64,000 nucleotides of DNA from Alphaproteobacteria bacterium (GCA_016124665.1 WGNH01000009.1:62001-126000), one strand, 5' to 3'; shown: positions 51,567-61,748, counted from the first letter of the stretch. The notes: generated by a model not told the origin, from the letters alone. Made by a program: numbers and translations.

Positions 51567-53030
51567 ATGCTGAAACTTCACCACCTTCTGATCGCGTCGG
51601 CACTGGCCATGGCGGCCCCCATAGCGGCCGCACAGACGACACCAGTCTTCACCGATCTTCGCGAACGCGATCAGCTTTCTCCACAGCTTCAGCGGCAGCT
51701 TACGGCCCTGTCAGAACAACGCGGAGTTGGCAGTATCCGCGTGGCACAGGTTTCAGCCGAGTCCATCCGGACAATCCGTACTGGTGAAATACTGGAAATC
51801 CCGGTCGCACCCGAGCTGATACTGTCGGCGAGGATGCTCGCCCTGGAGTCCGGCAGTGACGGCCGCTCGATCTGGCGCGGTGAAATCACCGGAACGCAGG
51901 ACGTGCCGCCGGGTCTTGCCACTTTCGTCATCAATGGCGAGTCGGTAACAGGGTCGGTGCGGACGCCAGACGGACGGCTCTATCGCGTACGTCCGCTCGG
52001 TAATGGTGAAACGGCCATTATCGAAATGGATTACGCAACATTGCCCCGGGATCATCCCCCGCTAGAAGAAGGCCGTGACGAGAATAACGGTAATGACGAT
52101 GGAAGCGAGCCTGACATAGACCGCGGTGGTGGCGGGTTGCAACCGGATCTACCGCAGATCCGGCCAGGACAGCTACAGCCATTGCGCCAGCCAGAACTGC
52201 GTCAACCGGAGTTGCGCATGCAGCAGGAAGCCGAACGACCGCTGCGAGCACGCATCGAACGCCAGTTTGACCCGGAAATCCTGCGGTTATACGAACCCAA
52301 TCTGACCCGGCTGGAGCTGCGCTATCACAACTGGGCGAACATTGTCGAACGTCTGCGGATTCCCCCGGTCATTGATGTGCTGGTCGCCTATACTGACGGT
52401 GCTGAAGACGCAGCCGGTGACATTCTGGGGCTAATCGATCTGGCCATTGCCGAAACAAATGACTCTTTCCGGAATTCAGGCATTTGGGCGAATGTACGCC
52501 TCGTGGGCACACTGAATGTGGCCTATAACGAGCGCAACCGCGGCTATTACACTATGCGTGATCATCTCATCAACCAGGGTGATGCCTTTCTCGGGCGGGT
52601 CCATACGCGCCGCAACCTCACCAATGCCGATGTGGTGGCGCTGATTGTCGACCAAGACGATTATTGCGGCCTCGCGGGCGGTATCGGTGTCGAGGAAGAA
52701 GATGCCTTTGTTCTGGTCCATTGGGATTGCGCGACGGGCTATTACAGCTTCGGTCACGAGATTGGCCATTTGCTGGGCGCGCGGCATGACCCTGATACCG
52801 ATAGCAGGAATACACCTTTTGCCTTCGGACACGGATACCGTTATGAGCACAGCAATAGCGGCTGGCGGACGATCATGTCCTATAATTGCGCAGCCAATCG
52901 CTGCCCGTCCCGGCTGCAATACTGGTCGTCGCCAGACACGGAATACAACTCCATCACCATGGGTAATTCCGATCAGGACAATCACCGGGTCTGGAATCTC
53001 CAGGCAGCTGACTTGGCGTCATTCCGTTAA
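51567..53030 (+). CDS. Exported M12B/reprolysin-like zinc metalloprotease
   Basis: Signal peptide; HExxHxxGxxHD motif GHEIGHLLGARHD, downstream TIMSY Met-turn. Confidence 0.9.
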   Translation: MLKLHHLLIASALAMAAPIAAAQTTPVFTDLRERDQLSPQLQRQLTALSEQRGVGSIRVAQVSAESIRTIRTGEILEIPVAPELILSARMLALESGSDGRSIWRGEITGTQDVPPGLATFVINGESVTGSVRTPDGRLYRVRPLGNGETAIIEMDYATLPRDHPPLEEGRDENNGNDDGSEPDIDRGGGGLQPDLPQIRPGQLQPLRQPELRQPELRMQQEAERPLRARIERQFDPEILRLYEPNLTRLELRYHNWANIVERLRIPPVIDVLVAYTDGAEDAAGDILGLIDLAIAETNDSFRNSGIWANVRLVGTLNVAYNERNRGYYTMRDHLINQGDAFLGRVHTRRNLTNADVVALIVDQDDYCGLAGGIGVEEEDAFVLVHWDCATGYYSFGHEIGHLLGARHDPDTDSRNTPFAFGHGYRYEHSNSGWRTIMSYNCAANRCPSRLQYWSSPDTEYNSITMGNSDQDNHRVWNLQAADLASFR

Positions 53031-53062
53031 AATTCGCTTCAACCGGACATAATGCGAATTAG

Positions 53063-53096
53063 AAAACCTCCCCGGCCCTTGTGGCCGGAGAGGTTT
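53063..53096. terminator. Terminator-like hairpin between convergent genes
   Basis: AAACCTCCCCGGCC/GGCCGGAGAGGTTT stem. Confidence 0.6.
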
Positions 53097-53114
53097 CTCC
53101 AACAGGCGTAAAAA

Positions 53115-53819
53115 CTAGTCGTTTTCGAGGACGAAGCGGCGATTGTGCGGCTGAACCGGACGGGCCGTGTCACCGAAGAGGCCCTGATAGGCTTCAATCT
53201 GCGCATCCGATGCTTCCAGGGGTTCGGAGAGGACGGTCCATGCAACGATTTCCGCGCAGGGCGGCGTCGTCAGTGAACCCGAATAGCGGTATCCGTCCAG
53301 GCTGGACGGCAGGAAATTCGTGAGCTCCAGGCCTTCGACATTTCCGGTTTCCCCTTCCGCGGGGATGGCATTCCACAAGGCTGCCAGCTCGGCATTTTCG
53401 TCGCCCTCTTCATAGAAAACGCCGACCACGGCAAGGTTGCCGTCTTCCGAGGCGTGCACGAAATGAACTTCCAGCGGATAGACCTCGCCCTCCACGGTAT
53501 GTTCACTCAGCGAATGGAAGTGAAACTGGATCAGATCATAACGCGTACCATTGAGGATCAGCGCGCCGGCATCGGTGTGGGCCGTGAAATTCAGGCTGTT
53601 GCGGGTGAGCTCGACCGCATCCGCTGTCTGCCAGGCAATGGCCGGCATGATCGCCTCGGCTTCGGTCGTGCCTGTGATATCGATCGGGGATTGCTGGATG
53701 CCTGTAGCGCAAACACCGCCCCAGTTTTCCGGCCCACCACTGCCAGCATAGCTATAGTCCTGCGCCATCGCGGCACCCGAAAACAAAACGCTTACCCCGG
53801 AAAGCAAAAGCGTCCTCAT
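53115..53819 (-). CDS. Exported alpha-class carbonic anhydrase
   Basis: GPENWGGVCATGIQQSPIDI; LIQFHFHSLSEHTVEGEVYPLEVHFVHASEDGNLAVVGVF; YRYSGSLTTPPCAEIVAWTVL. Confidence 0.96.
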   Translation of the reverse strand: MRTLLLSGVSVLFSGAAMAQDYSYAGSGGPENWGGVCATGIQQSPIDITGTTEAEAIMPAIAWQTADAVELTRNSLNFTAHTDAGALILNGTRYDLIQFHFHSLSEHTVEGEVYPLEVHFVHASEDGNLAVVGVFYEEGDENAELAALWNAIPAEGETGNVEGLELTNFLPSSLDGYRYSGSLTTPPCAEIVAWTVLSEPLEASDAQIEAYQGLFGDTARPVQPHNRRFVLEND

Positions 53820-53953
53820 CAATAATCTCCCTATCGGATGTATGGTATATGCAATTCGGAATGATTTGCACTTCTGGCAGGTCGATATACGCGAGACCAT
53901 GAGCCCGGCAAGACGGGATTGGGCGGCCAAGCGTCCCTCCCTCAGAAAAGCCA

Positions 53954-53983
53954 AAGCCGCGTCTCCTTAAAGAGACGCGGCTT
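53954..53983 (-). terminator. Terminator after the porin gene
   Basis: 12-bp stem AAGCCGCGTCTC/GAGACGCGGCTT with a T-rich minus-strand tail. Confidence 0.7.
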
Positions 53984-54005
53984 GCACTCCGGGACACCGG
54001 TTTGT

Positions 54006-55568
54006 CTAGAATGCGGCCTGTATGCCGAGCGTTATAATATCGGTTTCCGCATCACGCTCAGACCAGGTTGCGCCGGCTGGCAGATTGCCTCCCGAAAGGA
54101 AGTTGAGGGGTACCCAACCTTCAGTATGAATGTATTCGCCAAAGAAATTCACGCTCGGAGTCACATAGTAGGACAATCCACCCACCCACTGGTCCTGCCG
54201 CTCCCAGGGCGCGCCATCGTCACCGGCCCGGAACCGGCTGAACTCGAACGAGGCAAGCAGCGGGCTGTCGCGGCCGACATCCAGAGCATAGCGGCCACCG
54301 AGCCCGAATGAGACGGTTTCCTGTGCTTCAAAGACGGCGAGGGCAGGATTGACGGCAGCGGGAACCGCCGAGCCCGGCCAAGCATCGATGGTCTGGGCGT
54401 ATTCGCCGATGAATGTGAAATCGCCCACATTCAGGCGGGAATAGACCGCCCAGGCCGGATTGTTGTCCTGACAGGGGTTGAAGTGAAATACCGGATAGGC
54501 TTGGCAATAGGGACTTCCATGCTCGTAACTGGCCCCGACCATGAATGTGTCGCCGCCGCCCAGATCCGCTGTGTAATTTGCATCAATCGCGAAGTTGTTG
54601 ACCCGGGAGGGAATATTGGTGCCCTCGACTGGCGTGTTTGCAGCGCGGAACTGGGCTCCGCCCTGGATCGCCATGGCGCGAAGATGGAATCCGTTATTGC
54701 TGTATCCGACGAGACCGCCATAAGCGAGCCCCGCAAAAGAATGCCAGACCGTTGAATTGGTAAAGGGGCTGACCGTGTCGTTAAGACCGAAGGGCGTGTA
54801 CATCTTGCCGAGTGCGGCATACCAGGGAGTCTGATCCGGGTTGCCAATAAGGATGAAAGCCCGGCGCATCTGGACTTGATTGCGGTTCAGATCCGTTATG
54901 GTTCCGGCCCCGAAGCTTTGCTCGGGATTATACAACAGCTCCATGAAACCGGTGATGTTGTCTGTGAATCGCGCTGTTGTCTGCAGGCTTGCGGCATGAA
55001 CCACAAACTCTGAGACTTCCTCTCCAATTTGGTTGGCCGACGTCGGATGCCGCATCAACCAGCCGAACTTGGTGTTGGAGTTCGATTGCTGATAATTGGC
55101 GAGGACAGTGATCGACCCCCCGAACGTCACACGGTCATCGAGGCTGCCATTGCCAATGGCGTCGAGAATGAGACGCGGTGTCGTGTTGACGTTCTCGGCG
55201 TGATCCAGCACCTCGAAAGAATACCGGGAATTCAGCCCGACCCAGCCGCCATTGGCGCCGGGTGTAACGCTTTCTGCCGCATTGGAATGAATCGTCTCGC
55301 GGACATCGTTATCATGGGGCAGCATTGGCACGGGTGCCTGCGTCGAAGACGGTGCCGGTGCTGTTGCAGGAATAACAATGTCTCCCGGATCGCTTTCATT
55401 GCGCCGCAGATATTCGAGCAATAGCCGATTTGTCTCCTCCAGCGCCTCGATACGGGATTCCAGTGCCGCGATCCGTGCAGCGTCTGTAATCTCATCTGCA
55501 AATGCGCTCGTGCCATACCCGGCCAGCGCAAGCGCACTGACCGTGAAGGTTGATATTTTCCGATTCAT
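54006..55568 (-). CDS. Outer-membrane porin with N-terminal coiled coil (LbtU/OprO-like)
   Basis: Signal peptide; ARIAALESRIEALEETNRLLLEYL coiled coil; alternating beta strands; terminal F. Confidence 0.75.
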   Translation of the reverse strand: MNRKISTFTVSALALAGYGTSAFADEITDAARIAALESRIEALEETNRLLLEYLRRNESDPGDIVIPATAPAPSSTQAPVPMLPHDNDVRETIHSNAAESVTPGANGGWVGLNSRYSFEVLDHAENVNTTPRLILDAIGNGSLDDRVTFGGSITVLANYQQSNSNTKFGWLMRHPTSANQIGEEVSEFVVHAASLQTTARFTDNITGFMELLYNPEQSFGAGTITDLNRNQVQMRRAFILIGNPDQTPWYAALGKMYTPFGLNDTVSPFTNSTVWHSFAGLAYGGLVGYSNNGFHLRAMAIQGGAQFRAANTPVEGTNIPSRVNNFAIDANYTADLGGGDTFMVGASYEHGSPYCQAYPVFHFNPCQDNNPAWAVYSRLNVGDFTFIGEYAQTIDAWPGSAVPAAVNPALAVFEAQETVSFGLGGRYALDVGRDSPLLASFEFSRFRAGDDGAPWERQDQWVGGLSYYVTPSVNFFGEYIHTEGWVPLNFLSGGNLPAGATWSERDAETDIITLGIQAAF

Positions 55569-55770
55569 TTCCCTGTCCCTGATCCAGCAAGCGAGGCTTG
55601 TGGTTGTTCCCTTTGAGTAGGGACGGGTTTCGTTTGAAATCGCTACGGCTTGGTAAATGTCACTGAAACGGAACGAAAAATCAATTTTCTGCCGTGACTT
55701 GCAACCATTGCTAGGCGCGAAGGCTACGGTGCCAGCCAATCTGGACACGCCCGTAAATATCTGGGCAGGG

Positions 55771-55847
55771 TGGTGGGCCCGGAGGGACTCGAACCCCCAA
55801 CCTAGCGGTTATGAGCCGCCAGCTCTAACCAGTTGAGCTACAGGCCC
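55771..55847 (-). tRNA. tRNA with CAU anticodon and encoded CCA; body resembles tRNA-Ile2 (lysidine type) more than elongator Met
   Basis: Minus: GGGCCTGTAGCTCAACTGGTTAGAGCTGGCGGCTCATAACCGCTAGGTTGGGGGTTCGAGTCCCTCCGGGCCCACCA; complete cloverleaf. Confidence 0.95.
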
Positions 55848-55994
55848 CCGTTTCACCGGAGTGATCAGAGCAATACCGGCCCGCAAGCGATCCGCCAAGC
55901 GGTGATGACGGTGATATGAACAGTTCCGCCATAATGGAGCCAAATCCCTCCTTCATGCGTTATGGTCAGATCAATCGCCAAAAAGGAGATTTCC

Positions 55995-56690
55995 ATGCTT
56001 CGTGCTCTTGTTCTTGCTTCCGCACTGGTTCTGCCCGCCGCCCCCGCCCTCGCGCAGGAAGATGCGCCCGGCCGGTTGTCGCTGTCGGCCACAGGCGAAG
56101 TGCACATCACGCCGGATATGGCGACGGTGCAATCGGGTGTGGTCACCGAAGCGCGCAGTGCTGTTGAAGCGCTGAACGCCAACTCAGTGGCGATGAACGG
56201 TGTTTTTGCGGCCCTTGAAGACGCTGGCATCGCGCGCGAGGACATTCAGACCTCGAACCTGCAGATCAATCCGGTGTGGTCGAACTATTCCGAAGGTGCA
56301 GAACGCCGTATCACCGGCTATCAGGCCACCAATACCGTCACCGCCCGCGTCGATGAACTCGACAGCCTCGGTGCCACGATTGATGCGCTGGTGAGCTCGG
56401 GTGCCAACCAGATCCAGGGCGTGACCTTCGGCGTGGATGATGACAGCGCGGCACGCCGTCAGGCCCGCCTGAATGCGGTGGCCGAATTGCAGGACATCGC
56501 GGAACTCTATGCCGGTGCCCTCGGGATCGAACTCGGTGGCTTGCTGGAGTTTTCCGAAAGCGGCGGGTTCCGGCCGCAGCCCGTGTCCAGCTTTGCGCGT
56601 ATGGAGAGCATGGACGCCTCGACACCGGTCGCCGCCGGTCAGCTGACCATTTCAGTGACCATCAACGGCGTTTATGCGATCGCGGACTAA
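55995..56690 (+). CDS. Exported SIMPL-domain (DUF541) protein
   Basis: Signal peptide; LSLSATGEVHITPDMATVQSGVVTEA; ALEDAGIAREDIQTSNLQINPVWS; GYQATNTVTARV. Confidence 0.92.
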   Translation: MLRALVLASALVLPAAPALAQEDAPGRLSLSATGEVHITPDMATVQSGVVTEARSAVEALNANSVAMNGVFAALEDAGIAREDIQTSNLQINPVWSNYSEGAERRITGYQATNTVTARVDELDSLGATIDALVSSGANQIQGVTFGVDDDSAARRQARLNAVAELQDIAELYAGALGIELGGLLEFSESGGFRPQPVSSFARMESMDASTPVAAGQLTISVTINGVYAIAD

Positions 56691-57112
56691 GCGGCCTGTT
56701 CGCGGTTTTCGCGATACAATCCGGCCGCCGGAATAATCCAGGCGTGCGCCTCTTCCATTGACGGGAAGGCGCGCGCCTGGAGGGATTTTCCGGTCAACAG
56801 ACGCGTCATGAAGAGGACGTGAGCGACCTGCTTTTCGTTGAAGACATAGGCAAAGGGCAGGCCGTCCGGCAGGCCATCGCCAAATGTCGCTGCGATATCG
56901 CTATATTGCTGCATGGTATGACCCAGTGTGCAGCCGGAATAATCGATAATCACGCCATTGAGGGGAGCCGTGGAAAAGCGCCGCACGAGCGTCTGCGCGT
57001 TCTCGATGCTGATCCGGTAATCATTGGATCCGTGAAGACAGGCCTGGAAAATGCCCGGCGGATCAATAATGGATTTATCGACGCGGAAAGTCACTTTTGC
57101 TCCGGAAACCAT
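56687..57112 (-). CDS. Hypothetical protein, STAS/SpoIIAA-like
   Basis: 141 aa ORF; C-terminal RAFPSMEEAHAWI typical of SpoIIAA-like proteins. Confidence 0.5.
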   Translation of the reverse strand: MVSGAKVTFRVDKSIIDPPGIFQACLHGSNDYRISIENAQTLVRRFSTAPLNGVIIDYSGCTLGHTMQQYSDIAATFGDGLPDGLPFAYVFNEKQVAHVLFMTRLLTGKSLQARAFPSMEEAHAWIIPAAGLYRENREQAA

Positions 57113-57154
57113 TGATTGTTCCGGACACCCTATCTGAAATGAGTCTAGATAATC

Positions 57155-57520
57155 TTAAGCGGCTTCAGGCGCTTCCACCGGCCGGTTGTGCTCATCAAAC
57201 ACGATGACTCCGGGCTGATGGCGTTCGGCCTCGGCCGCCTCCATCTCGGCATAGGCGACCACGATGATCCGGTCGCCGACCTGGGCAAGACGGGCCGCAG
57301 CACCATTGATGCCGAATTTGCGCGAGCCGCGCGGGGCCGGGATGGTGTAGGTGGTGAAGCGGGCACCATTATTGATGTTCAGCACATCGACCTGCTCATA
57401 AGGCAGGATTCCCGATGCTTCGAGAAAATCCATATCGACCGAGATCGAGCCTTCATAGTGAAGATCGGCTTCGGTCACCACGGCGCGGTGAAGCTTGGAT
57501 TTCATCATTTTCAGGCGCAT
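57155..57520 (-). CDS. panD: Aspartate 1-decarboxylase PanD
   Basis: [23 protein letters not shown] (GS self-cleavage site), [38 protein letters not shown]. Confidence 0.95.
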   Translation of the reverse strand: MRLKMMKSKLHRAVVTEADLHYEGSISVDMDFLEASGILPYEQVDVLNINNGARFTTYTIPAPRGSRKFGINGAAARLAQVGDRIIVVAYAEMEAAEAERHQPGVIVFDEHNRPVEAPEAA

Positions 57521-57615
57521 GGCGAACCCGGTCCATTAAACATGTTGCGGCGCATATAACCCATAGGGCGTCGCGGATATAGTGCTTCGTCTGAATTCTG
57601 CAACGGGGATAACCA

Positions 57616-58434
57616 ATGGCCCGGCTTGCCGCGCTTCAACATGCCATGTCACCGGAGATCGGCGACAATCTGGAAACAGCCCGGCGATTGCTCGGCGCTG
57701 CAGCACGCGCCGGCGCGAAGCTGGCGGTATTCCCCGAGGTCCAGCTGTCTCCCTTTTTTCCGGTCCGCCGCCATGAGGATGCCGGCCACTATGCCATGAC
57801 GACCGGCCATCCCGCATTTGCGGCACTGGCAGACATGGCAAAAGCCAACGGTATCGTGATTGTGGCCAATATCTATTTCGAGGATGAAGCCGGCACACGC
57901 TTTGACGCCTCACCGGTCTTTGATGCCGACGGGCGGCTGCTCGGTATTTCAAAAATGGTGCATATCGCCCAGTTCGAGCATTTCTGGGAGAAGGACTATT
58001 ATGCGTCCGGATCGGGCTTCGATGTCTACGACACCGCCGCGGGCAGAGTCGGCATTGTGATCTGTTACGACCGGCACTTTCCGGAGAGCTATCGCGCCTG
58101 CGCCCTGCAGGGTGCCGAGATCATTGCCACGCCGACCTGCAATCTCGCAGGCGAGCCGCTGGATCTTTTTGCCTGGGAAATGCGGGTGCTGGCGCGGCAG
58201 AATTCCGTCTATTCCATACTGGCCAACCGGTGCGGAACTGAAAACGGAATTCGGTATGGAGGTCATTCCGTTATTGCGGGACCGGACGGGATGCTGCTTG
58301 CGGAGGCGGGAGGTGATGAAGCCGTGCTGACCGCTGAATTCGATCTGAAACAGCGTGCCGCCATTGCGGCAGCTTCGGGCTGGAAGGCAGAGCTGAAGCC
58401 GTGGCTAAAACCCGGCATCCGGCAGACGCGCTGA
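57616..58434 (+). CDS. Carbon-nitrogen hydrolase (nitrilase superfamily)
   Basis: KLAVFPEVQLSPFF (Glu), KMVHIAQFEHFWEKDYY (Lys), GIVICYDRHFPESYRACALQGAEII (Cys). Confidence 0.92.
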   Translation: MARLAALQHAMSPEIGDNLETARRLLGAAARAGAKLAVFPEVQLSPFFPVRRHEDAGHYAMTTGHPAFAALADMAKANGIVIVANIYFEDEAGTRFDASPVFDADGRLLGISKMVHIAQFEHFWEKDYYASGSGFDVYDTAAGRVGIVICYDRHFPESYRACALQGAEIIATPTCNLAGEPLDLFAWEMRVLARQNSVYSILANRCGTENGIRYGGHSVIAGPDGMLLAEAGGDEAVLTAEFDLKQRAAIAAASGWKAELKPWLKPGIRQTR

Positions 58435-58550
58435 TTTCGAAAAGGCATTCATACAGAGGCATCGCCTTTCACATCCCCGTGAAGGCCATGGAAAGACCGC
58501 CAACCCTGTGCTGCTATCCCGGCATGCGTTGAGCTGCTGAGGAGGCGCAG

Positions 58551-59114
58551 ATGCCGGGTTTGATAATTATTTCCGCCATGACGACCGCGATTCAGGTGGC
58601 AAGCCCTTTGCCACCCACCCTTCAGAACGCATACGAACCGACCGCCGCGCATCCATTTGGCCAGCGTAATCCGGACGCGGCAGAAGCGCTGGACGACTAT
58701 GAATTCATGGTCGGATATTTTGCGTGCAATGATGTGCGGACAAATCCCGGGCAAGAGCCGGTGTCGTACTCAACGGAGGTTCGCGGCCAGTATTATTTGA
58801 ACGGGCACGGTTTCATCAATCATACGTATTCGCCGCGCGGGGTCGGTGTCATGACCTATTCTTGGAACCCGGCTGAGAACGCCTGGGTTGTCGACTATAC
58901 TTCTGCCCCTGCATTCGCCCGCTCAACCTGGCATGAAGTCGATACCGGCGTGGACGGTGAACAGGCAACCGAAACGCCAGGCGGGCAGCCCGGCGTATTG
59001 ATCCGCAGCGTATTTCACGATCAATCATCCACGGGGTTTTCATGGCGCCTGGATGCGGTCACTCCACAAGGCCGTCTTACGCTTCAAACATCTGAATGTA
59101 GGCGCGTTATCTAG
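58551..59114 (+). CDS. Hypothetical protein, DUF1579-like
   Basis: LDDYEFMVGYFACNDVRTN...YSTEVRGQYYLNGHGFINHTYS. Confidence 0.55.
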   Translation: MPGLIIISAMTTAIQVASPLPPTLQNAYEPTAAHPFGQRNPDAAEALDDYEFMVGYFACNDVRTNPGQEPVSYSTEVRGQYYLNGHGFINHTYSPRGVGVMTYSWNPAENAWVVDYTSAPAFARSTWHEVDTGVDGEQATETPGGQPGVLIRSVFHDQSSTGFSWRLDAVTPQGRLTLQTSECRRVI

Positions 59115-59401
59115 CCTTCCCGCCACTTCTCCATCGCCGAGGAAATGGCGAAGGTCTCGCGGTATTTCGGACTGTCGGACGGGCGCGGCGGACGATCCCG
59201 TGTCAGTTCCATGATTTCGGCCAGCTTGTTATGCGCTGCGCCCGGCTGACCGGCCCCGATATAGGCGTGCAGCTCGACCAGCGCATTGGACAGCGGATCA
59301 TCGGCGCGGATGACGAAGTAGGGCTCATCGTCGGCGAGATCGTCATAACAGTCATATTTGGATTTGTTGGATTTGGAACCCAGCGTGCGGTCGGTCGACA
59401 T
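59111..59401 (-). CDS. Hypothetical protein
   Basis: 96 aa ORF; coding-like composition. Confidence 0.45.
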   Translation of the reverse strand: MSTDRTLGSKSNKSKYDCYDDLADDEPYFVIRADDPLSNALVELHAYIGAGQPGAAHNKLAEIMELTRDRPPRPSDSPKYRETFAISSAMEKWREG

Positions 59402-59461
59402 GGCAGCAGCCCTTTTCGATACGAATCAGAGCCGGCAGTCTAGCGCGGCTGGCCGGATTGT

Positions 59462-60334
59462 TCAGCCCGATATGCCGGAGTCCAGAACGGGGCCGCGGGC
59501 CATGGAATTCTGGAAGAACATCCGCATCAGGCCAGGGGATCCCTTTGCCGTGTTTTCAAGGTGCGCGCGGATGTCGTCCGGTACGGACCCTTCGGGTGCC
59601 AACGGGTTTTGAGCTGCCACCGAGGCCTCAAACAATTCTTCGTCATCGCCGGCATCGCCGGTCAGATCCGAAATCCGGTGCATGATGACCGCCGAACAGG
59701 CAGGTGAACTGCCGGCATCGCGCAAGGTGCCAATCGACAGCCCGTCCAGCACCTCTGCCTTTTGCCGGGCCACGCCGTTGAAAATCCCGAACATCATGGT
59801 GACGCTGTCCTCATCCGCCGCCATGGAGAAAAGCTGGTGTTGCAAGAGCAGCGCCCGGCCCCGGTAACGGATACCCTCAATACCGGACGAGAATTCGATG
59901 ACGCCGACCTCATTGGAGCGGATCATCGTGATGTCGTGGAGGAAACGGCCGGGCAGATCGCTGGAAAAGCGTGTCGAGCGCCAGATCCCGTCATAGGAGA
60001 CCGCCCGTCTCTTCGCGCCCCGCGTGGCTTCTTCCAGCAAGGCATCGGGCAACCAGTTGCGCATGGAAATATCGCTGACCGGGCCATCCACGCCGAGCCG
60101 TGCCGAAAAGGCGCCGATGTCGGTATCCCAGTCCAGCATTGAAAAGCCGTCCACCCGTTCGGCGATAAACCGGGTCAGCAGGGCGAGATTGTGCTCGGAG
60201 GGTTTTACCGCACCGGATGCCCAGCGGCCAACCAGCGACTTGTCGACATTCAGCCCGGCCGCCAGTCCGGCCCGGCTGATCGACAGGGATTTCAGCACCA
60301 TCTGGAGCTTTTCGGAAAAGGAGGCCGCTCTCAT
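59462..60334 (-). CDS. HTH-containing transcriptional regulator with large uncharacterised C-terminal domain
   Basis: SEKLQMVLKSLSISRAGLAAGLNVDKSLVGRWASGAVKPSEHNLALLTRFIAERV HTH; 290 aa. Confidence 0.75.
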   Translation of the reverse strand: MRAASFSEKLQMVLKSLSISRAGLAAGLNVDKSLVGRWASGAVKPSEHNLALLTRFIAERVDGFSMLDWDTDIGAFSARLGVDGPVSDISMRNWLPDALLEEATRGAKRRAVSYDGIWRSTRFSSDLPGRFLHDITMIRSNEVGVIEFSSGIEGIRYRGRALLLQHQLFSMAADEDSVTMMFGIFNGVARQKAEVLDGLSIGTLRDAGSSPACSAVIMHRISDLTGDAGDDEELFEASVAAQNPLAPEGSVPDDIRAHLENTAKGSPGLMRMFFQNSMARGPVLDSGISG

Positions 60335-60352
60335 GCCGGAATTTTGTCATGG

Positions 60353-60392
60353 GTTGCATTTCGATGCAACAAGGTTGCATGCAGGTGCAACC
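60353..60392. promoter_or_regulatory. Two adjacent inverted repeats, putative operators of the HTH regulator
   Basis: GTTGCAT-TTCG-ATGCAAC (60353-60370) and GGTTGCA-TGCAGG-TGCAACC (60373-60392). Confidence 0.65.
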
Positions 60393-60514
60393 CCGGGAGC
60401 GCGTTGTTGTGCCTGCCTGCACCTTGGCGAAGGCTGCAGACCGCGTCAAAGAGCGCGCCGTTATCGCCGCGCTTTCGTTGAGGGACGAGCCGGTCCAGCT
60501 CAATGGAGAAAAAT

Positions 60515-61732
60515 ATGAGCCTGAAACATACCCTGATCGGAAGCCTTGCGCTTTCGGCCCTTTCTGCCCCGGTTATTGCTGATCAAACCGATTTCAGCTT
60601 TGCTGTGCACGACATCATCGTGACGTCGAACATCCCGGCTGTGAATATCTCGGTGCGGAACCTGTCCGCCTCGACCGATCCGGCCGACCGTGATCTTCGG
60701 ATGGTTTCGGATGATCCGGAATTCCATGTGACCGGCCAGGTCTGGTGCAAATCCTTCAACCAGGGCCAGACCGGCGCGATTCGGGCCCGCATCCTGTTTG
60801 GCAATGCCAATGTGGTTGCCGCACCCAATGGTGCTGACCTGCTTCCACTCGGCACATGGGGGGCTTCTCAGACTCAGACGTTCAACGGCAATCACACGCT
60901 GGAGAATTTTTCCATCGAGACCACGCTTGACCTGCCGTCGAGCTGGAATGGCGGACTCAATCTCGGCACCTTCAATCCCGTCGAATACGTCGAAGGCCGG
61001 CTCGACCATTATGTCGAGCAGGGGGCCGGCAGCGAGGCTGACTTCCTTCGCGTGGATGATGTGTTCGAAACGACAATCACGCTGAACGCGGTCGGCTGGT
61101 GCAGCTATCAGAGCCAGAGCACGTCTGGCGAGTATGCGGGCCTCCGCGCTATCGAAGTCCCGGTTCACATCTTCTATCATGGCGATCCGGACATCCAGGA
61201 CGTCATCACCTCGGTCGGCGGGGCCAATACGCTGACCGCGCCTGTTCCGAGCCGGGCACGCAGCACGTCGACGGCCCGTGGCGCCAACAGTCAACCACCC
61301 GCCACAAGCGAGCCGCCGGCCCGTGCCCGCCCGCAGAGGGTCAGAACACCCGGCAATGATGGCGGCGGCCAGCCGCGCGCCGCATACACAGGCGGGGTCC
61401 GTGTCGCGACCGGCGATGTCAATAATGACGGTCTCAAGATGGCAGATGTGTCCAAGCAGGACCGCCCGGTTCCGGTGCGTCGAGGCCGCCGCGATACCGT
61501 TAATGGCCCGGCCGAGCCACAAGCGGGACTGTTACTTCCGGCGGTTCAACACGTCCGGTCTGAACAGGACGAAACATCCGCAGACCAGGGGACGATCAAC
61601 TACACCGGCCTTGAAAACCGGGCTGCCGGTATCGAGCCGGACGAGATCGATAACTCCGTGGCACAGGAAGCCGACGCCGAACCGCAGGATGCGTATATGT
61701 GGTTCAACAATCCGCGGGGTAACGGCAACTAG
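60515..61732 (+). CDS. Exported protein of unknown function with N-terminal beta-rich domain, disordered linker and shared C-terminal module
   Basis: Signal peptide MSLKHTLIGSLALSALSAPVIA; PQAGLLLPAVQH...NYT...GIEPDEIDN. Confidence 0.65.
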   Translation: MSLKHTLIGSLALSALSAPVIADQTDFSFAVHDIIVTSNIPAVNISVRNLSASTDPADRDLRMVSDDPEFHVTGQVWCKSFNQGQTGAIRARILFGNANVVAAPNGADLLPLGTWGASQTQTFNGNHTLENFSIETTLDLPSSWNGGLNLGTFNPVEYVEGRLDHYVEQGAGSEADFLRVDDVFETTITLNAVGWCSYQSQSTSGEYAGLRAIEVPVHIFYHGDPDIQDVITSVGGANTLTAPVPSRARSTSTARGANSQPPATSEPPARARPQRVRTPGNDGGGQPRAAYTGGVRVATGDVNNDGLKMADVSKQDRPVPVRRGRRDTVNGPAEPQAGLLLPAVQHVRSEQDETSADQGTINYTGLENRAAGIEPDEIDNSVAQEADAEPQDAYMWFNNPRGNGN

Positions 61733-61748
61733 CCGCCCCCCTCCAGTC

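Noticed and set aside
60500-61522. 340-aa minus ORF opposite the 60515 gene
   Set aside because: The plus frame has a signal peptide and a module shared with a neighbour, so the minus ORF is probably a shadow
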